The translations under genes were made by a program, and so were the position numbers. A stretch of DNA of 64,000 nt from CAVRIA01 sp963721115 (GTDB lineage Bacteria > Desulfobacterota > Binatia > HRBIN30 > CADEER01). Every line of letters begins with the position of its first letter. Within the stretch, counting starts at the first letter, position 1. The notes under the pieces were generated by a model that was given only the letters and a program-made list of their open reading frames with translations, ran no database searches and was not told where the DNA came from. The stretch covers positions 558,001 through 622,000 of the forward strand of contig CAVRIA010000006.1 of the NCBI GenBank assembly GCA_963721115.1. The letters run 5' to 3'. Positions 1 to 8,117 of this stretch are shown here, piece by piece.

Positions 1-117
1 CGACACGGTCTGAACGATCGCGCCGCCGCCGAATTGCACCGCTTTCTCGAGCTCGCGCCGGGTGATCCGCGCGGCCGCGCCCTGGCGCAGGAAATGAGGA
101 ACACGAGGGGCTCGTGA
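1..117 (+). CDS. C-terminal end of a protein with a TPR-like tail (partial)
   Basis: An open frame enters from the left edge and stops at the TGA at 115-117, so only 38 codons are visible. The tail is helical and Ala/Leu/Arg-rich, with a segment like LHRFLELAPGDPRG. That resembles the end of a tetratricopeptide repeat ('LELAPGDP' is a common junction between TPR helices). The stop lies just ahead of the prepilin peptidase, so the two may be co-transcribed. In type IV pilus or secretion loci TPR proteins are frequent neighbours, but the visible part is too short to name the protein. Confidence 0.5.
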   Translation, partial: RHGLNDRAAAELHRFLELAPGDPRGRALAQEMRNTRGS

Positions 118-239
118 GCTCGGGATTCGTTTCCTTGCGTATCCCCTCGAGTGTCGATACCTATGCCGAGCGCGTCGCGCCGACCCGGCGGCGCGGAGCG
201 GTGGGGCGTTTCTCCGTGGTGCCGGCAGAGGTGGGGTTG

Positions 240-1004
240 ATGCTGTATCTGACGGTCTTCGTCTTCGGTCTGATGGTGGGCAGCTTTCTGAACGTTTGCA
301 TCTATCGCCTGCCCGCCGGAGAGTCGATCGTCCTTCCCGCCTCGCACTGCCCGATCTGCCGGCAACCGATCCGGCCGTACGACAACATTCCTCTTCTCAG
401 CTACCTGCTGCTGCGCGGCCGATGTCGCTCGTGTGCGACGTCCATCTCGATCCGCTACCCGCTGGTCGAGCTCCTGACCGGATCGATGGCGGTCGCCTGC
501 CTGGCGGCGTTGGGATGGTCGCCGCACTTCCTGATGACCTTCGCCTTCCTGTGCGCCCTGATCGCCATCACGTTCATCGATCTCGACCACCAGATCATCC
601 CGGACGCCATCAGCCTCCCCGGCATCGCGATCGGCTTCCTCTCGGCCATCGTGATCGGCGAGCCGACATGGCGCGCCTCGCTGATCGGTATCGCGCTCGG
701 CGGCGGCATCCTGTGGGCGGTCGCCGAGGGCTATCACTGGCTGACCGGACGGGAAGGGATGGGAGGCGGGGACGTGAAGCTGCTCGCCATGATCGGCGCC
801 TTCCTCGGCTGGCGCGCCGTGCCGGTCACCCTGATGGTCGGCTCGCTCGCCGGCACCGCCGTGGGCGTCTTCCTCATGTTGCGAAGGGGACGCGATAGCC
901 GTACCCCCATTCCGTTCGGCCCCTTCCTCGCCCTCGGCGCCGTGTGCGCACTCTTCTTCGGCGACGCGCTGATCGCCTGGTATCTCGGTCTGACCCGCCT
1001 CTGA
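240..1004 (+). CDS. pilD: Prepilin leader peptidase / N-methyltransferase (A24 family)
   Basis: Integral-membrane aspartyl protease that cleaves the leader of type IV prepilins and pseudopilins and N-methylates the new N-terminus. From the ATG at 240 (254 aa) the protein begins with a membrane segment and GSFLNVCIYRLP. Two Cys pairs follow (C37/C40 and C62/C65), the zinc-binding CxxC pairs of the methyltransferase part. The catalytic aspartates are in FIDLDHQIIPD (about residues 112-122) and GGGD (D178). Six to eight hydrophobic segments are visible. A GTG at 114 would add 42 polar residues unlike the family. I prefer 240, which has an AGGTGGG-like ribosome site just upstream. The four pseudopilin genes downstream are its likely substrates. 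Confidence 0.93.
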   Translation: MLYLTVFVFGLMVGSFLNVCIYRLPAGESIVLPASHCPICRQPIRPYDNIPLLSYLLLRGRCRSCATSISIRYPLVELLTGSMAVACLAALGWSPHFLMTFAFLCALIAITFIDLDHQIIPDAISLPGIAIGFLSAIVIGEPTWRASLIGIALGGGILWAVAEGYHWLTGREGMGGGDVKLLAMIGAFLGWRAVPVTLMVGSLAGTAVGVFLMLRRGRDSRTPIPFGPFLALGAVCALFFGDALIAWYLGLTRL

Positions 1005-1012
1005 GGCCCCGT

Positions 1013-1038
1013 GCGAGACGGCGCCGGCGCCGTCTCGC
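1013..1038 (+). terminator. Perfect 26-nt palindrome after pilD
   Basis: Bases 1013-1025 and 1026-1038 are exact reverse complements (GCGAGACGGCGCC then its complement), giving a 13-bp G/C-rich stem with essentially no loop. It starts 9 bases after the pilD stop and sits before the pseudopilin operon. No T-run follows, so a classical intrinsic terminator is not proven. It could be a factor-dependent terminator, an mRNA-stabilising hairpin or a protein-binding site. Confidence 0.45.
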
Positions 1039-1097
1039 CGTCCCGTGCTAATTGGTCTTGCGGTCAATGAGATACTTGTGTAGTATCTACGAGGTAC

Positions 1098-1541
1098 ATG
1101 AACGGGCGTGGTGGCTTTACCCTCTTCGAAGTCCTGATCGTGATTGGCCTGCTGGCCATCCTCGGCGGCGTGGCTCTGCTCGGGTACCGTCCAATGCTGT
1201 CCCGGCTGCGGCTGAACGAAGCGGCGCGCCAGGTGGTGATGGATCTCAAGATGGTGCGCGTCTCGGCGATCGCCGAGTCGGCCGATCATCGCGTCCACTT
1301 CGCCGTTCCCGGAGCGACGTACCAGCGCGAGCGCAAGCTGGGGTCGTCCTACGAGGCGGTCGGGCCGCCGACGTCCCTGCCCTTCGGCGTACGAGTGATC
1401 GACTGTACGGCGGTCGGCTCGAGCATCACCTTCCGTCCGCGCGGGCACGCGAGCACGTTCGGCAGCGTCACCTTGCTCGACCCGGAAGGAGAGGAGCGCC
1501 GGATCGTGGTCGACATCGCCGGCCGTATGCGGGTGGACTGA
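1098..1541 (+). CDS. GspH/FimT-type pseudopilin
   Basis: A 147-aa minor pilin-like protein. The prepilin motif is at the very N-terminus: G6 is followed by FTLFE, so the conserved Glu is at +5 of the mature chain, and a hydrophobic helix follows (about residues 7-28). The remainder is a beta-rich globular part resembling GspH/FimT ('ARQVVMDLKMVRVSAIAES' is a typical first amphipathic helix). It would be processed by the upstream peptidase and join the tip of a type IV pilus or type II secretion pseudopilus. GAGG lies 4 bases before the ATG. A possible promoter (TTGCGG at 1058, 17-base spacer, TAGTAT at 1081) is very close to the start, so I treat it as doubtful. Confidence 0.85.
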   Translation: MNGRGGFTLFEVLIVIGLLAILGGVALLGYRPMLSRLRLNEAARQVVMDLKMVRVSAIAESADHRVHFAVPGATYQRERKLGSSYEAVGPPTSLPFGVRVIDCTAVGSSITFRPRGHASTFGSVTLLDPEGEERRIVVDIAGRMRVD

Positions 1542-1894
1542 TGCGCGCCGCTGGCTCTTCTGGTGGCTTCTCCCTGGTCGAGGTGCTCATCGCGATGGGA
1601 ATCTTCTCGCTGCTGGCAGCGGCGCTCGCTCAGACCCTGATCACCACCGAGCAGGCGCGCCGGACGAGCGGCTACTGGCTGCGCGCGACCGAGCTGGCGG
1701 CGGAAGAGATGGAGCGGCTGCGGGCGGGCGACCGCGCCGTCGATGTGACGCCGACCGGTCCGTTCGTGCGCACGTGGCATGCGGCGGCGATCCCGGCATA
1801 CGCGGGGCTGGAACGCCTGGAGGTGACGGTGGCCTGGGAAGATCGCGGACCGCGGCATTTCACGCTGACGTCGATCGGGCCGAGGGAGCCGTGA
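1541..1894 (+). CDS. GspI/PilV-type pseudopilin
   Basis: A 117-aa minor pseudopilin whose ATG overlaps the previous stop by one base (TGATG). The leader ends at G9, followed by FSLVE (Glu at +5) and a hydrophobic helix to about residue 32. Then comes 'ATELAAEEMERLRAG', the helix typical of GspI/PilV. The short C-terminal domain is beta-rich and ends near residue 117. It belongs to a four-gene translationally coupled set. The family forms the tip complex with GspH/J/K or FimT/PilW/PilX; the sequence alone does not decide between a pilus and a secretion system. Confidence 0.85.
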   Translation: MRAAGSSGGFSLVEVLIAMGIFSLLAAALAQTLITTEQARRTSGYWLRATELAAEEMERLRAGDRAVDVTPTGPFVRTWHAAAIPAYAGLERLEVTVAWEDRGPRHFTLTSIGPREP

Positions 1895-2484
1895 ACGCGG
1901 AGCGCGGAGCTTCGTTGGTCGAGCTGATGGTGGGCATCGCCTTTCTGGGCTGGTTCGCCGTCGCGATGGGCCAGTTCTCGCGTGCCATCCTGCGCGGCAC
2001 GCGGGTGCTCGAGGTCGCCAGCGAGGCGCAGGAGGCCGCGCGTATGGGTGTGCAGCTCATCGAACGCGATGTTCGCGATGCGGGGTATCGTCCCGATGGC
2101 GAGCCGCTGAGCGGTGTCCGGCGGGCGGAGGTGGGCGCGATCGAGATCGCTCGCGACCTCGACGGCGACGGCGATACGGACGACGCCAACGAGGTGGTCG
2201 GCTATCGGCTCGATGCCGATCGCCGCATGCTGCTGCGCAACCTCGGCGACGCGCCGCCGCAGCCCATGCTCGCCGACCTGGCACCCGACGGTCTGCGGTT
2301 CACCTACTTCGACGCCGCCGGCGCGATTCTCGCGCCGGGGCCGGCCGGGCTCGACGACGCCGCGCGCGTTCGAGTCCGCCGCGTCGACGTGCTCCTGGTC
2401 GTCGAGATTCCGCACCCGGATCCCTCCTCGCGCGGGCCGCTGCGCCGCACCCAGACGGCGAGTATCTGGCTGCGAAATGGCTGA
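1891..2484 (+). CDS. GspJ/PilW-type pseudopilin
   Basis: A 197-aa pseudopilin with a GTG start that overlaps the upstream stop (GTGA). The cleavage motif is RG followed by ASLVE, with Glu at +5 of the mature form, then a hydrophobic helix. The segment 'QEAARMGVQLIERDVRDAGY' (about residues 48-67) is diagnostic for PilW/GspJ-like proteins. A Gly/Asp-rich stretch with 'DLDGDGDTDDANE' (about residues 90-102) looks like a calcium-binding loop, as seen in several minor pilins. The position in the H-I-J-K order supports the assignment. Confidence 0.83.
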   Translation: MNAERGASLVELMVGIAFLGWFAVAMGQFSRAILRGTRVLEVASEAQEAARMGVQLIERDVRDAGYRPDGEPLSGVRRAEVGAIEIARDLDGDGDTDDANEVVGYRLDADRRMLLRNLGDAPPQPMLADLAPDGLRFTYFDAAGAILAPGPAGLDDAARVRVRRVDVLLVVEIPHPDPSSRGPLRRTQTASIWLRNG

Positions 2485-3505
2485 GCGAAAGAGCGGCAAC
2501 CAGTGCGGCTACGCGCTGCTGACGGTCATGGTCGCGATGGCGTTTCTGCTGCCGCTTGGCGCCTTCGCCGCCATGCAGGCGCGTTTGGACCTGATGATCC
2601 AGGCCCAGATTCGCGCCGCCCTGGTGTCCTTCTCCGCTGCGGAATCGGGGCTCGACGTGGCACTCGCCGACCTGGCACTCGACCCGCGCTTCGAGCGCCT
2701 CGGGGAGGGGCCGGACGGGCGGAAGGGTACGGCCGACGACGGCGAGTACCCATTCGAAGGCGCGCCGCCCGAATCCCTGTTGGCGCCGCCCCTGCGAGTC
2801 GAGGTCCGCGTCGAGCCGCGCGACGATGACCGAGTCGACATCGTCGCCGAGGGGTCGGTGGACGGTCGGGCGCTGCGCGCGCTGGAGGCGTCGGTCGTCC
2901 GTGCCGCCGCCCCACAGCTGGCGGGCGCCGTGCTCTCCTCGGGCGCCCCGCTCTCGGTGTCGGTGGGGGACGGGCTGGAGCTCCCTGGTCCGGGAAGCGG
3001 CGAGCCGGTGCTCGCGGTGTCGACGAGCGACGAGGCGCGCGCGGTTGCGGAACAGTTGGCCGCGCAGGGGCTTGCGGCACGGGTCGCGGTGTCGAGCTCG
3101 AGCTGTGCCGACGCTGCTCTCGCCGCCGCGGAGCAGGCGGGCTTTCGGCGCCTCGATCCGGTATCGTCCGGTGTCCTCGGCGACGGAGTCCTCGTCAGCC
3201 CGACCTCCCTCTCCCTGACCGACGCCTCCGGCAGCGGAGTGCTGATCGTCGACGGCCCGCTGCTCGTCGGCGGAAGCTTCTCCTTCTCCGGGATCGTCGT
3301 CGTCCTCGGCGACGTACGCCTGGACGGCGCCAGCTCCGTGCGGATCGAGGGTGCTCTGCTGCAAGGCGGGGCAGGGTCGGTGCTCGATCTCCGGACGGTC
3401 GGCGCGATCGCGTACGACGACGAAGCGATCCGAAGGGCAGACGAATGGATGCCGGGCTGGTTGCCGCATCGCGCCGTCGTCACCGGCTGGCGCGAACGCG
3501 GCTGA
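2477..3505 (+). CDS. GspK/PilX-like pseudopilin, large, without the +5 Glu
   Basis: A 342-aa protein whose ATG overlaps the preceding stop by 8 bases. The N-terminus has a prepilin-like cut site (G11 then YALLT) followed by a hydrophobic helix and 'SFSAAESGLDVALADL', typical of PilX/GspK N-terminal helices. The +5 residue is Thr rather than Glu. That exception is known for the GspK/XcpX tip pseudopilin. The C-terminal half is Ser/Gly-rich and may form a beta-helix-like fold. It is the last gene of the cluster; no PilY1 or GspL follows. Confidence 0.72.
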   Translation: MAERKSGNQCGYALLTVMVAMAFLLPLGAFAAMQARLDLMIQAQIRAALVSFSAAESGLDVALADLALDPRFERLGEGPDGRKGTADDGEYPFEGAPPESLLAPPLRVEVRVEPRDDDRVDIVAEGSVDGRALRALEASVVRAAAPQLAGAVLSSGAPLSVSVGDGLELPGPGSGEPVLAVSTSDEARAVAEQLAAQGLAARVAVSSSSCADAALAAAEQAGFRRLDPVSSGVLGDGVLVSPTSLSLTDASGSGVLIVDGPLLVGGSFSFSGIVVVLGDVRLDGASSVRIEGALLQGGAGSVLDLRTVGAIAYDDEAIRRADEWMPGWLPHRAVVTGWRERG

Positions 3506-3627
3506 TGGGCGGTCTAAGTCGAGGTTTTACAAGAACTTCGCCCGAGCTGGAGAAAGGCGGTGAAGTGGACGTCGATCCATGTTAGGCTGTAGGGTGACGG
3601 GGCGCTCGGCGCAATGGGAATCTCACG

Positions 3628-4047
3628 ATGAAGCGAAAAGTTCTGGTCGTCGACGACAACGTCGACAGCATCACGATCCTGCGAAGCATCCTGGAAACCA
3701 ACGGCTTCGACGTGCGCGTGGCCCAGAGTGGGCAGGAGGCCCTGGACCGGATCGACGAAGAGCGGCCGGATGTCGTCCTGTTGGACGTGATGATGCCTGA
3801 GATGAGCGGTCTCGAGGTGCTCGAGCGAATCAAGACCACGCACGCGACGGCCAACCTGCCGGTGATCATGGTGACGGCGAAAATGCAGGACGAGGACGTG
3901 ATGGTCGGCTACCAGTACGGCGCCGACTATTACATCACGAAGCCCTGCACGGCGAAGCAGCTCATCTACGGCATCGGGCTCGTCCTCGGCAAGGCCGATA
4001 GCGCCGCGGCGGCCGCGCGAGGTGGCGAGAAGGACGACGTCGCGTAA
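3628..4047 (+). CDS. Single-domain response regulator (CheY-like receiver)
   Basis: A 139-aa stand-alone receiver. The acidic pair is D9/D10 (VVDDN), the phospho-acceptor is D53 (VLLDVMMPEMSG), the switch Thr is T83 (MVTAK) and the conserved Lys is K105 (ITKP). After about residue 120 comes only a short Ala/Gly-rich tail, so there is no output domain. It would be phosphorylated by a histidine kinase in the cytoplasm and act by protein-protein contact. No kinase gene is adjacent; the hybrid kinase at 9355-11859 is 5 kb away on the other strand. ATG at 3628 follows a weak GGGAATC site. Confidence 0.9.
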   Translation: MKRKVLVVDDNVDSITILRSILETNGFDVRVAQSGQEALDRIDEERPDVVLLDVMMPEMSGLEVLERIKTTHATANLPVIMVTAKMQDEDVMVGYQYGADYYITKPCTAKQLIYGIGLVLGKADSAAAAARGGEKDDVA

Positions 4048-4110
4048 GCGGCGTTGGCGTGCCGCGTAGAGAGGCCTCCCGGGGCGCGTGAGGGGGCGGA
4101 GGGGTTCTGG

Positions 4111-4741
4111 GTGGAGCGAGCCGAGCGCAGGGGCGTCTTGATTGCGTTCGAGGGCACGGAGGGAGCCGGGAAGTCCTCGCACATCCGGCACGCCGCGCAG
4201 GTGCTCGAACGCGAGGGGCACGAGGTAAGGGTCACGGCGGAGCCGGGGGACGCCGCTCGGCGTCAAACTGCGCGAGCTGGTGCTGCACGAGCGGGAGGCG
4301 GTGCCGACCCCCCTGGCCGAGCTCTTTCTCTATCTCGCCGACCGCGCCCAACACGTGGCACAGCTCATTCAGCCCGCCCTCGCCGCCGGGGCGATCGTGC
4401 TCACGGATCGCTACTCGGCGTCGACGATCGCGTATCAGTCCTACGGCCGCGGGCTCGATCTGGAGATCGTCTCGCGCGCCGACGCTTGGGCCCGATCGGG
4501 GCTGGCGGCGCACACGACCGTATTGCTCGACTGCCCGGTGCGGATCGGCTTGCAGCGGGCGCGTGGACACGATCGCTTCCATGCCGAGGTGGAGGCCTTC
4601 CATGAACGCGTTCGCGCCGGGTTCTTGACCCTCGCCGCAGCGGACGCGAAAGGTTGGCGCGTGATCGACGCAACGCAACCGGAAGGAATCGTGCGCGAAC
4701 GGGTGATGGAGGCCATCCGAACCGTCGTGGGGCGGCAATGA
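4111..4741 (+). CDS. tmk: Thymidylate kinase, interrupted by a frameshift
   Basis: Phosphorylates dTMP to dTDP. From the GTG at 4111 the first frame reads FEGTEGAGKSS (P-loop) and runs to 'VTAEPG'. The downstream frame continues with TPLGVKLRELVLHE, then TDRYSASTIAYQSYGRG (the DRY/LID region) and ends at 4741. The family motif EPGGTPLG straddles the break at the G5 run 4245-4249, where two bases appear missing (or one extra). Restored length is about 210 aa, normal for Tmk. The stop overlaps the next start (ATGA). As the gene is normally essential, a sequence error is likelier than a pseudogene. Confidence 0.85.
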
Positions 4742-5684
4742 CCTGGCCCCTGTTGTACGGGCACGAAGCCGTATGGGGGCGTCTCTGCGACGCGCTGGCA
4801 CGTGACCGTCTGCCGCACGCCCTTCTGTTCACCGGTCCACCGGGCATCGGGAAGGCGCTGGCGGCCCGGCGACTGGTGGCGCGGATCGCCTGCAAAGGCT
4901 CCGGCGAGGCGCCGTGCGGCGACTGCGAAGGATGCATGCAGATCGCGGCCGGGACGCACGCCGACTTCTCTCAGCATCGAGCTCCCCGAGGGGAAGAAGG
5001 AAATCGGAGTCGAGCTGGCGCGCCGCCTCAAGCACTTCGCACAGATGCGCGCCGTCTCCGCGTCGCGTAAGATGGCGATCGTCGACGATGCCGATCGGTT
5101 GTCGATCGCGGCCCAGAACGCGTTGCTGAAGACGCTGGAAGAACCGCCGGGGCACGCGCTGCTGCTCTTGATCACGGCCAGGCCCGGGTCTCTGCTTCCG
5201 ACGGTTCGCTCGCGTTGCCAACGGATCGCGTTCCATCCCCTCGCGGAGGCAGCAGGTCCGCGCATTCCTTCAACAGATCGGCCATTCTGCGGACGAGGCT
5301 GGCGAGCTCGCCGCGCGTGCCGATGGGAGCCCGGGACGGGCGCTGCGTCTCAGCGAGACGGATGCCGGAGGCGAACACGAGTCACTCCTGCGGCTTCTTG
5401 CGGAGCTCGAGCCCAGTCGATATGGTTCGGTGGTTGTCATGAGCAAAGCGCTCGGTCGAACGGAGCAGGAGATGTCGGCGCGGCTCGAGGGCCTGCTGTC
5501 TTGGTACCGTGACGCGGCGGCGCGAGCGGTCGCGTCGTCCGTCGGCCTGGCAGAGGATGTGGACGTTGGCTCGGCGGTGCGCCGCGCGGACATCGTCGTC
5601 GAGGCGCTGCGGACGCTGCGTCGCCACAATCCCAACCGGCCGCTTCTCGCCGAGACGCTGCTGCTGCGGCTGGCCCGTTCGTGA
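4738..5684 (+). CDS. holB: DNA polymerase III delta-prime subunit, two frameshifts
   Basis: Clamp-loader subunit of the replicase. The first frame (from ATG 4738) carries TGPPGIGKALAARRL (P-loop) and the zinc ligands CGDCEGC. After 'HADF' the sense continues one frame over (SIELPEGKKEIGVE, KMAIVDDADRLSIAAQNALLKTLEEPP, an SRC-type sensor region 'VRSRCQRI'). After 'HPLAEA' it shifts again to QVRAFLQQIG and the helical collar domain, ending in RPLLAETLLLRLARS. The shifts lie near 4966-4972 and 5249-5253; each is one extra base. Removing both gives 314 aa, normal for the family. The next gene, ricT, starts 4 bases later, as in the well-known holB-ricT neighbourhood. Confidence 0.85.
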
Positions 5685-5688
5685 TCTC

Positions 5689-6534
5689 ATGAATACCCAG
5701 GGCTCCGAAGGGAACGCGGCAGAGACGGTTTCGGTGGTCGGCGTGCAGTTCCGGCACGCCGGCCAAGTGCACCAGTACGACGCCGGCGCGCTGCCGCTGC
5801 GCTGCGGCGATCGGGTCGTCGTGCAAGCAGAGCGCGGGACGAGCCTCGGGACAGTCGCCATCGAGCCCCGGCCGATGCCCATGGAGGGGCTGCGCGTCCA
5901 TCTGCCGCGGGTGATCAAGAGGGCCGACGGCCGCGAGCTCGCGCGCGAGGAGGCAAACCTCGTCCGCGCCCGCGGGGCGCAGAAAATCTGCCTGCACCGC
6001 ATCGAGGAGCGCCGCCTTCCGATGAAGTTGATCAAGGTCGAGCCGACCTACGATGGCGCCAAGATGACCTTCTTCTTCTTTGCCGACGGGCGCGTGGACT
6101 TCCGCGATCTGGTCCGTGACCTGGCCCAGACCCTTCACACGCGCATCGAGATGAAGCAGATCGGCAACCGCGACGAGACCAAGTTGATCGGCGGAGTCGG
6201 CCCCTGCGGGCGCGAGCTGTGCTGCTCGAGCTGGCTGCGCGAGTTCAGCTCCGTGTCCGTGAAGATGGCCAAGGAGCAGGGGCTGTCGCTCAATCCATCC
6301 AAGCTCGCGGGCATGTGCGGCCGTCTCAAGTGCTGCCTGCGCTACGAGTACGATACCTATCTCGAGCTCGGCAGGTCGCTGCCAGGCGTGGGGAAGAAGG
6401 TCGAGTCGGTCAAGGGCAACGGCGTGATCGTTCGGCAGAACCTTCTCAAGCAGACCGTCTTGATCCGGCGTGACGAGGACGACATCGAGGTCGAGGCGCA
6501 GCTCGAAGACCTGGTCGAAAAAAAGCCGGACTGA
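5689..6534 (+). CDS. ricT: RicT/YaaT-family PSP1-domain protein
   Basis: A 281-aa PSP1-domain protein. The core contains two Cys clusters, GPCGRELCCSSWL and GMCGRLKCC, the hallmark of this family. In Bacillus RicT forms an Fe-S-containing complex with RicA/RicF that aids RNase Y-dependent RNA processing; whether that holds here is unknown. The ATG is taken at 5689, just downstream of holB. The gene lies between holB and metG as in many bacteria (tmk-holB-ricT-metG-tatD), which strongly supports the call. The C-terminal KNGVIV-like beta barrel and acidic tail are intact. Confidence 0.9.
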   Translation: MNTQGSEGNAAETVSVVGVQFRHAGQVHQYDAGALPLRCGDRVVVQAERGTSLGTVAIEPRPMPMEGLRVHLPRVIKRADGRELAREEANLVRARGAQKICLHRIEERRLPMKLIKVEPTYDGAKMTFFFFADGRVDFRDLVRDLAQTLHTRIEMKQIGNRDETKLIGGVGPCGRELCCSSWLREFSSVSVKMAKEQGLSLNPSKLAGMCGRLKCCLRYEYDTYLELGRSLPGVGKKVESVKGNGVIVRQNLLKQTVLIRRDEDDIEVEAQLEDLVEKKPD

Positions 6535-6556
6535 TCTTCCGCCGGCGGACCACCCG

Positions 6557-8098
6557 ATGCGTCGCGTCTACATCACGACTCCCCTCTATTACGTCAATGC
6601 CGAGCCGCACCTCGGCCACACGTACACGACCGTGGTTGCCGATACCCTGGCGCGGTTTCGCCGCGGGCGCGGCCACGAGACGCTCCTGGTGACCGGAACC
6701 GACGAGCACGGCGACAAGGTCGCGCAGGCGGCGGCCGCCGCCGGGGTATCCCCACAGGAGCACGCCGACCGCGTGAGTCGTCTGTTCCGCGAAACCTGGG
6801 ACGATTGCGGGATCCGATACGACCACTTCATCCGCACCAGCGACGACTACCATGTGCGCACGGTCCAGGAGATCCTCGGCCGCGTCCACGCGGCGGGGGA
6901 CATCTACTTCGGCAGCTACGGCGGCCTGTACTGCACGGGGTGCGAGCGCTTCTACACCGAAAAGGAGCTGGTGGACGGCAAGTGTCCGGACCACCAGGTT
7001 CCGCCCGTCTACGTGGACGAGGAGAACTATTTCTTTCGGATGAGCCGGTACCAGCAGGCGCTGATCGAGGACCTGGAACGGAATCCGCAGCGGATCGTGC
7101 CGGAGCGATACCGCAACGAGGTCCTCTCGATGCTGCGCGGCGAGGCGCTGGGCGATCTGTGCATCTCGCGACCCAAGAGTCGCCTCTCCTGGGGCATCGA
7201 GTTGCCTTTCGACGACCGCTACGTCACCTACGTCTGGTTCGATGCGCTGATCAACTACGTCAGCGCGCTGCGGCGTCTGGTCGGAGAGCGTTTCGACGAG
7301 TTCTGGCCCGAGGCGGAGCATCTGATCGGCAAGGACATCCTCAAGCCGCACGGCGTCTTCTGGCCCACCATGTTGATGGCCGCCGGTCTGCCGCTGTACC
7401 GCCAGCTGCACGTGCACGGCTACTGGACGCGCGGCGAGAGCAAGATGTCGAAGAGTCTCGGCAACGTCATCCGACCGCTCGACATGAAAGAGCGCTTCGG
7501 GATGGATGCCTTTCGCTACTTTCTCCTGCGCGAGATGGCGTTCGGCCAGGACGCCACGTTCAACGAGGATGCCTTCGTCACCCGTCTCAACGCCGACCTC
7601 GCCAACAACTTCGGCAATCTGGTGAGTCGGACCCTGGCGATGCAACAGCGCTATTTCGACGGCGAGGTGCAACCGCTCGGTCCGTTGAGCGACGACGATC
7701 GCGATCTCGTGAAGGCGTTCGAGACGGCTATCGCCGAGGTGCCGGCGTTCACCGATCAACTCCAGTTCCACCGCGCCCTCGAGTCCCTCTGGCGGGCGAT
7801 CGACCAGGCGAACAAGTACGTCGTGACCACGGCTCCCTTCAAGTTGGCGAAGGAGGACGCGACCCGTCCCCGCGCCGGTGCCGTCCTGCACCACCTGCTG
7901 GAGGGGTTGTACGTGAGCGCCGTGCTGCTCGGGCCGTTCCTGCCCGAGACCTCGGTCCGACTGCTGGGGCTTCTCGACCTGCCCGCCGGATCGACACTCG
8001 GTGGCGGTTGGCAGTGGGGCGGCGCCCTGGTGAACGGGCACCGCACGCAGCAACCTGAGATCCTGTTCCCGCGCATCGATACCGAGAAGGCCGGGTGA
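6557..8098 (+). CDS. metG: Methionyl-tRNA synthetase
   Basis: Charges tRNA-Met. 513 aa, class I synthetase. The HIGH motif is HLGH at about residues 18-21, one CxxC-type knuckle (CTGCERFYTEKELVDGKC) is near residues 126-145, and KMSKS is near residue 296. The C-terminal helical anticodon-binding domain ends without the beta-beta-alpha EMAP extension, so it is the short form. ATG at 6557 begins MRRVYITTPLYYVN, the standard family start. It sits between ricT (22 bases) and tatD (19 bases) and is probably in one transcript with them. Confidence 0.97.
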   Translation: MRRVYITTPLYYVNAEPHLGHTYTTVVADTLARFRRGRGHETLLVTGTDEHGDKVAQAAAAAGVSPQEHADRVSRLFRETWDDCGIRYDHFIRTSDDYHVRTVQEILGRVHAAGDIYFGSYGGLYCTGCERFYTEKELVDGKCPDHQVPPVYVDEENYFFRMSRYQQALIEDLERNPQRIVPERYRNEVLSMLRGEALGDLCISRPKSRLSWGIELPFDDRYVTYVWFDALINYVSALRRLVGERFDEFWPEAEHLIGKDILKPHGVFWPTMLMAAGLPLYRQLHVHGYWTRGESKMSKSLGNVIRPLDMKERFGMDAFRYFLLREMAFGQDATFNEDAFVTRLNADLANNFGNLVSRTLAMQQRYFDGEVQPLGPLSDDDRDLVKAFETAIAEVPAFTDQLQFHRALESLWRAIDQANKYVVTTAPFKLAKEDATRPRAGAVLHHLLEGLYVSAVLLGPFLPETSVRLLGLLDLPAGSTLGGGWQWGGALVNGHRTQQPEILFPRIDTEKAG

Positions 8099-8117
8099 GG
8101 CGGCAAGCGGGGGTCCG

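Noticed and set aside
4738..5684. Programmed frameshift in holB, as known for dnaX
   Set aside because: No slippery heptamer or stimulatory structure is seen; two same-direction shifts plus one in tmk fit sequencing errors better.
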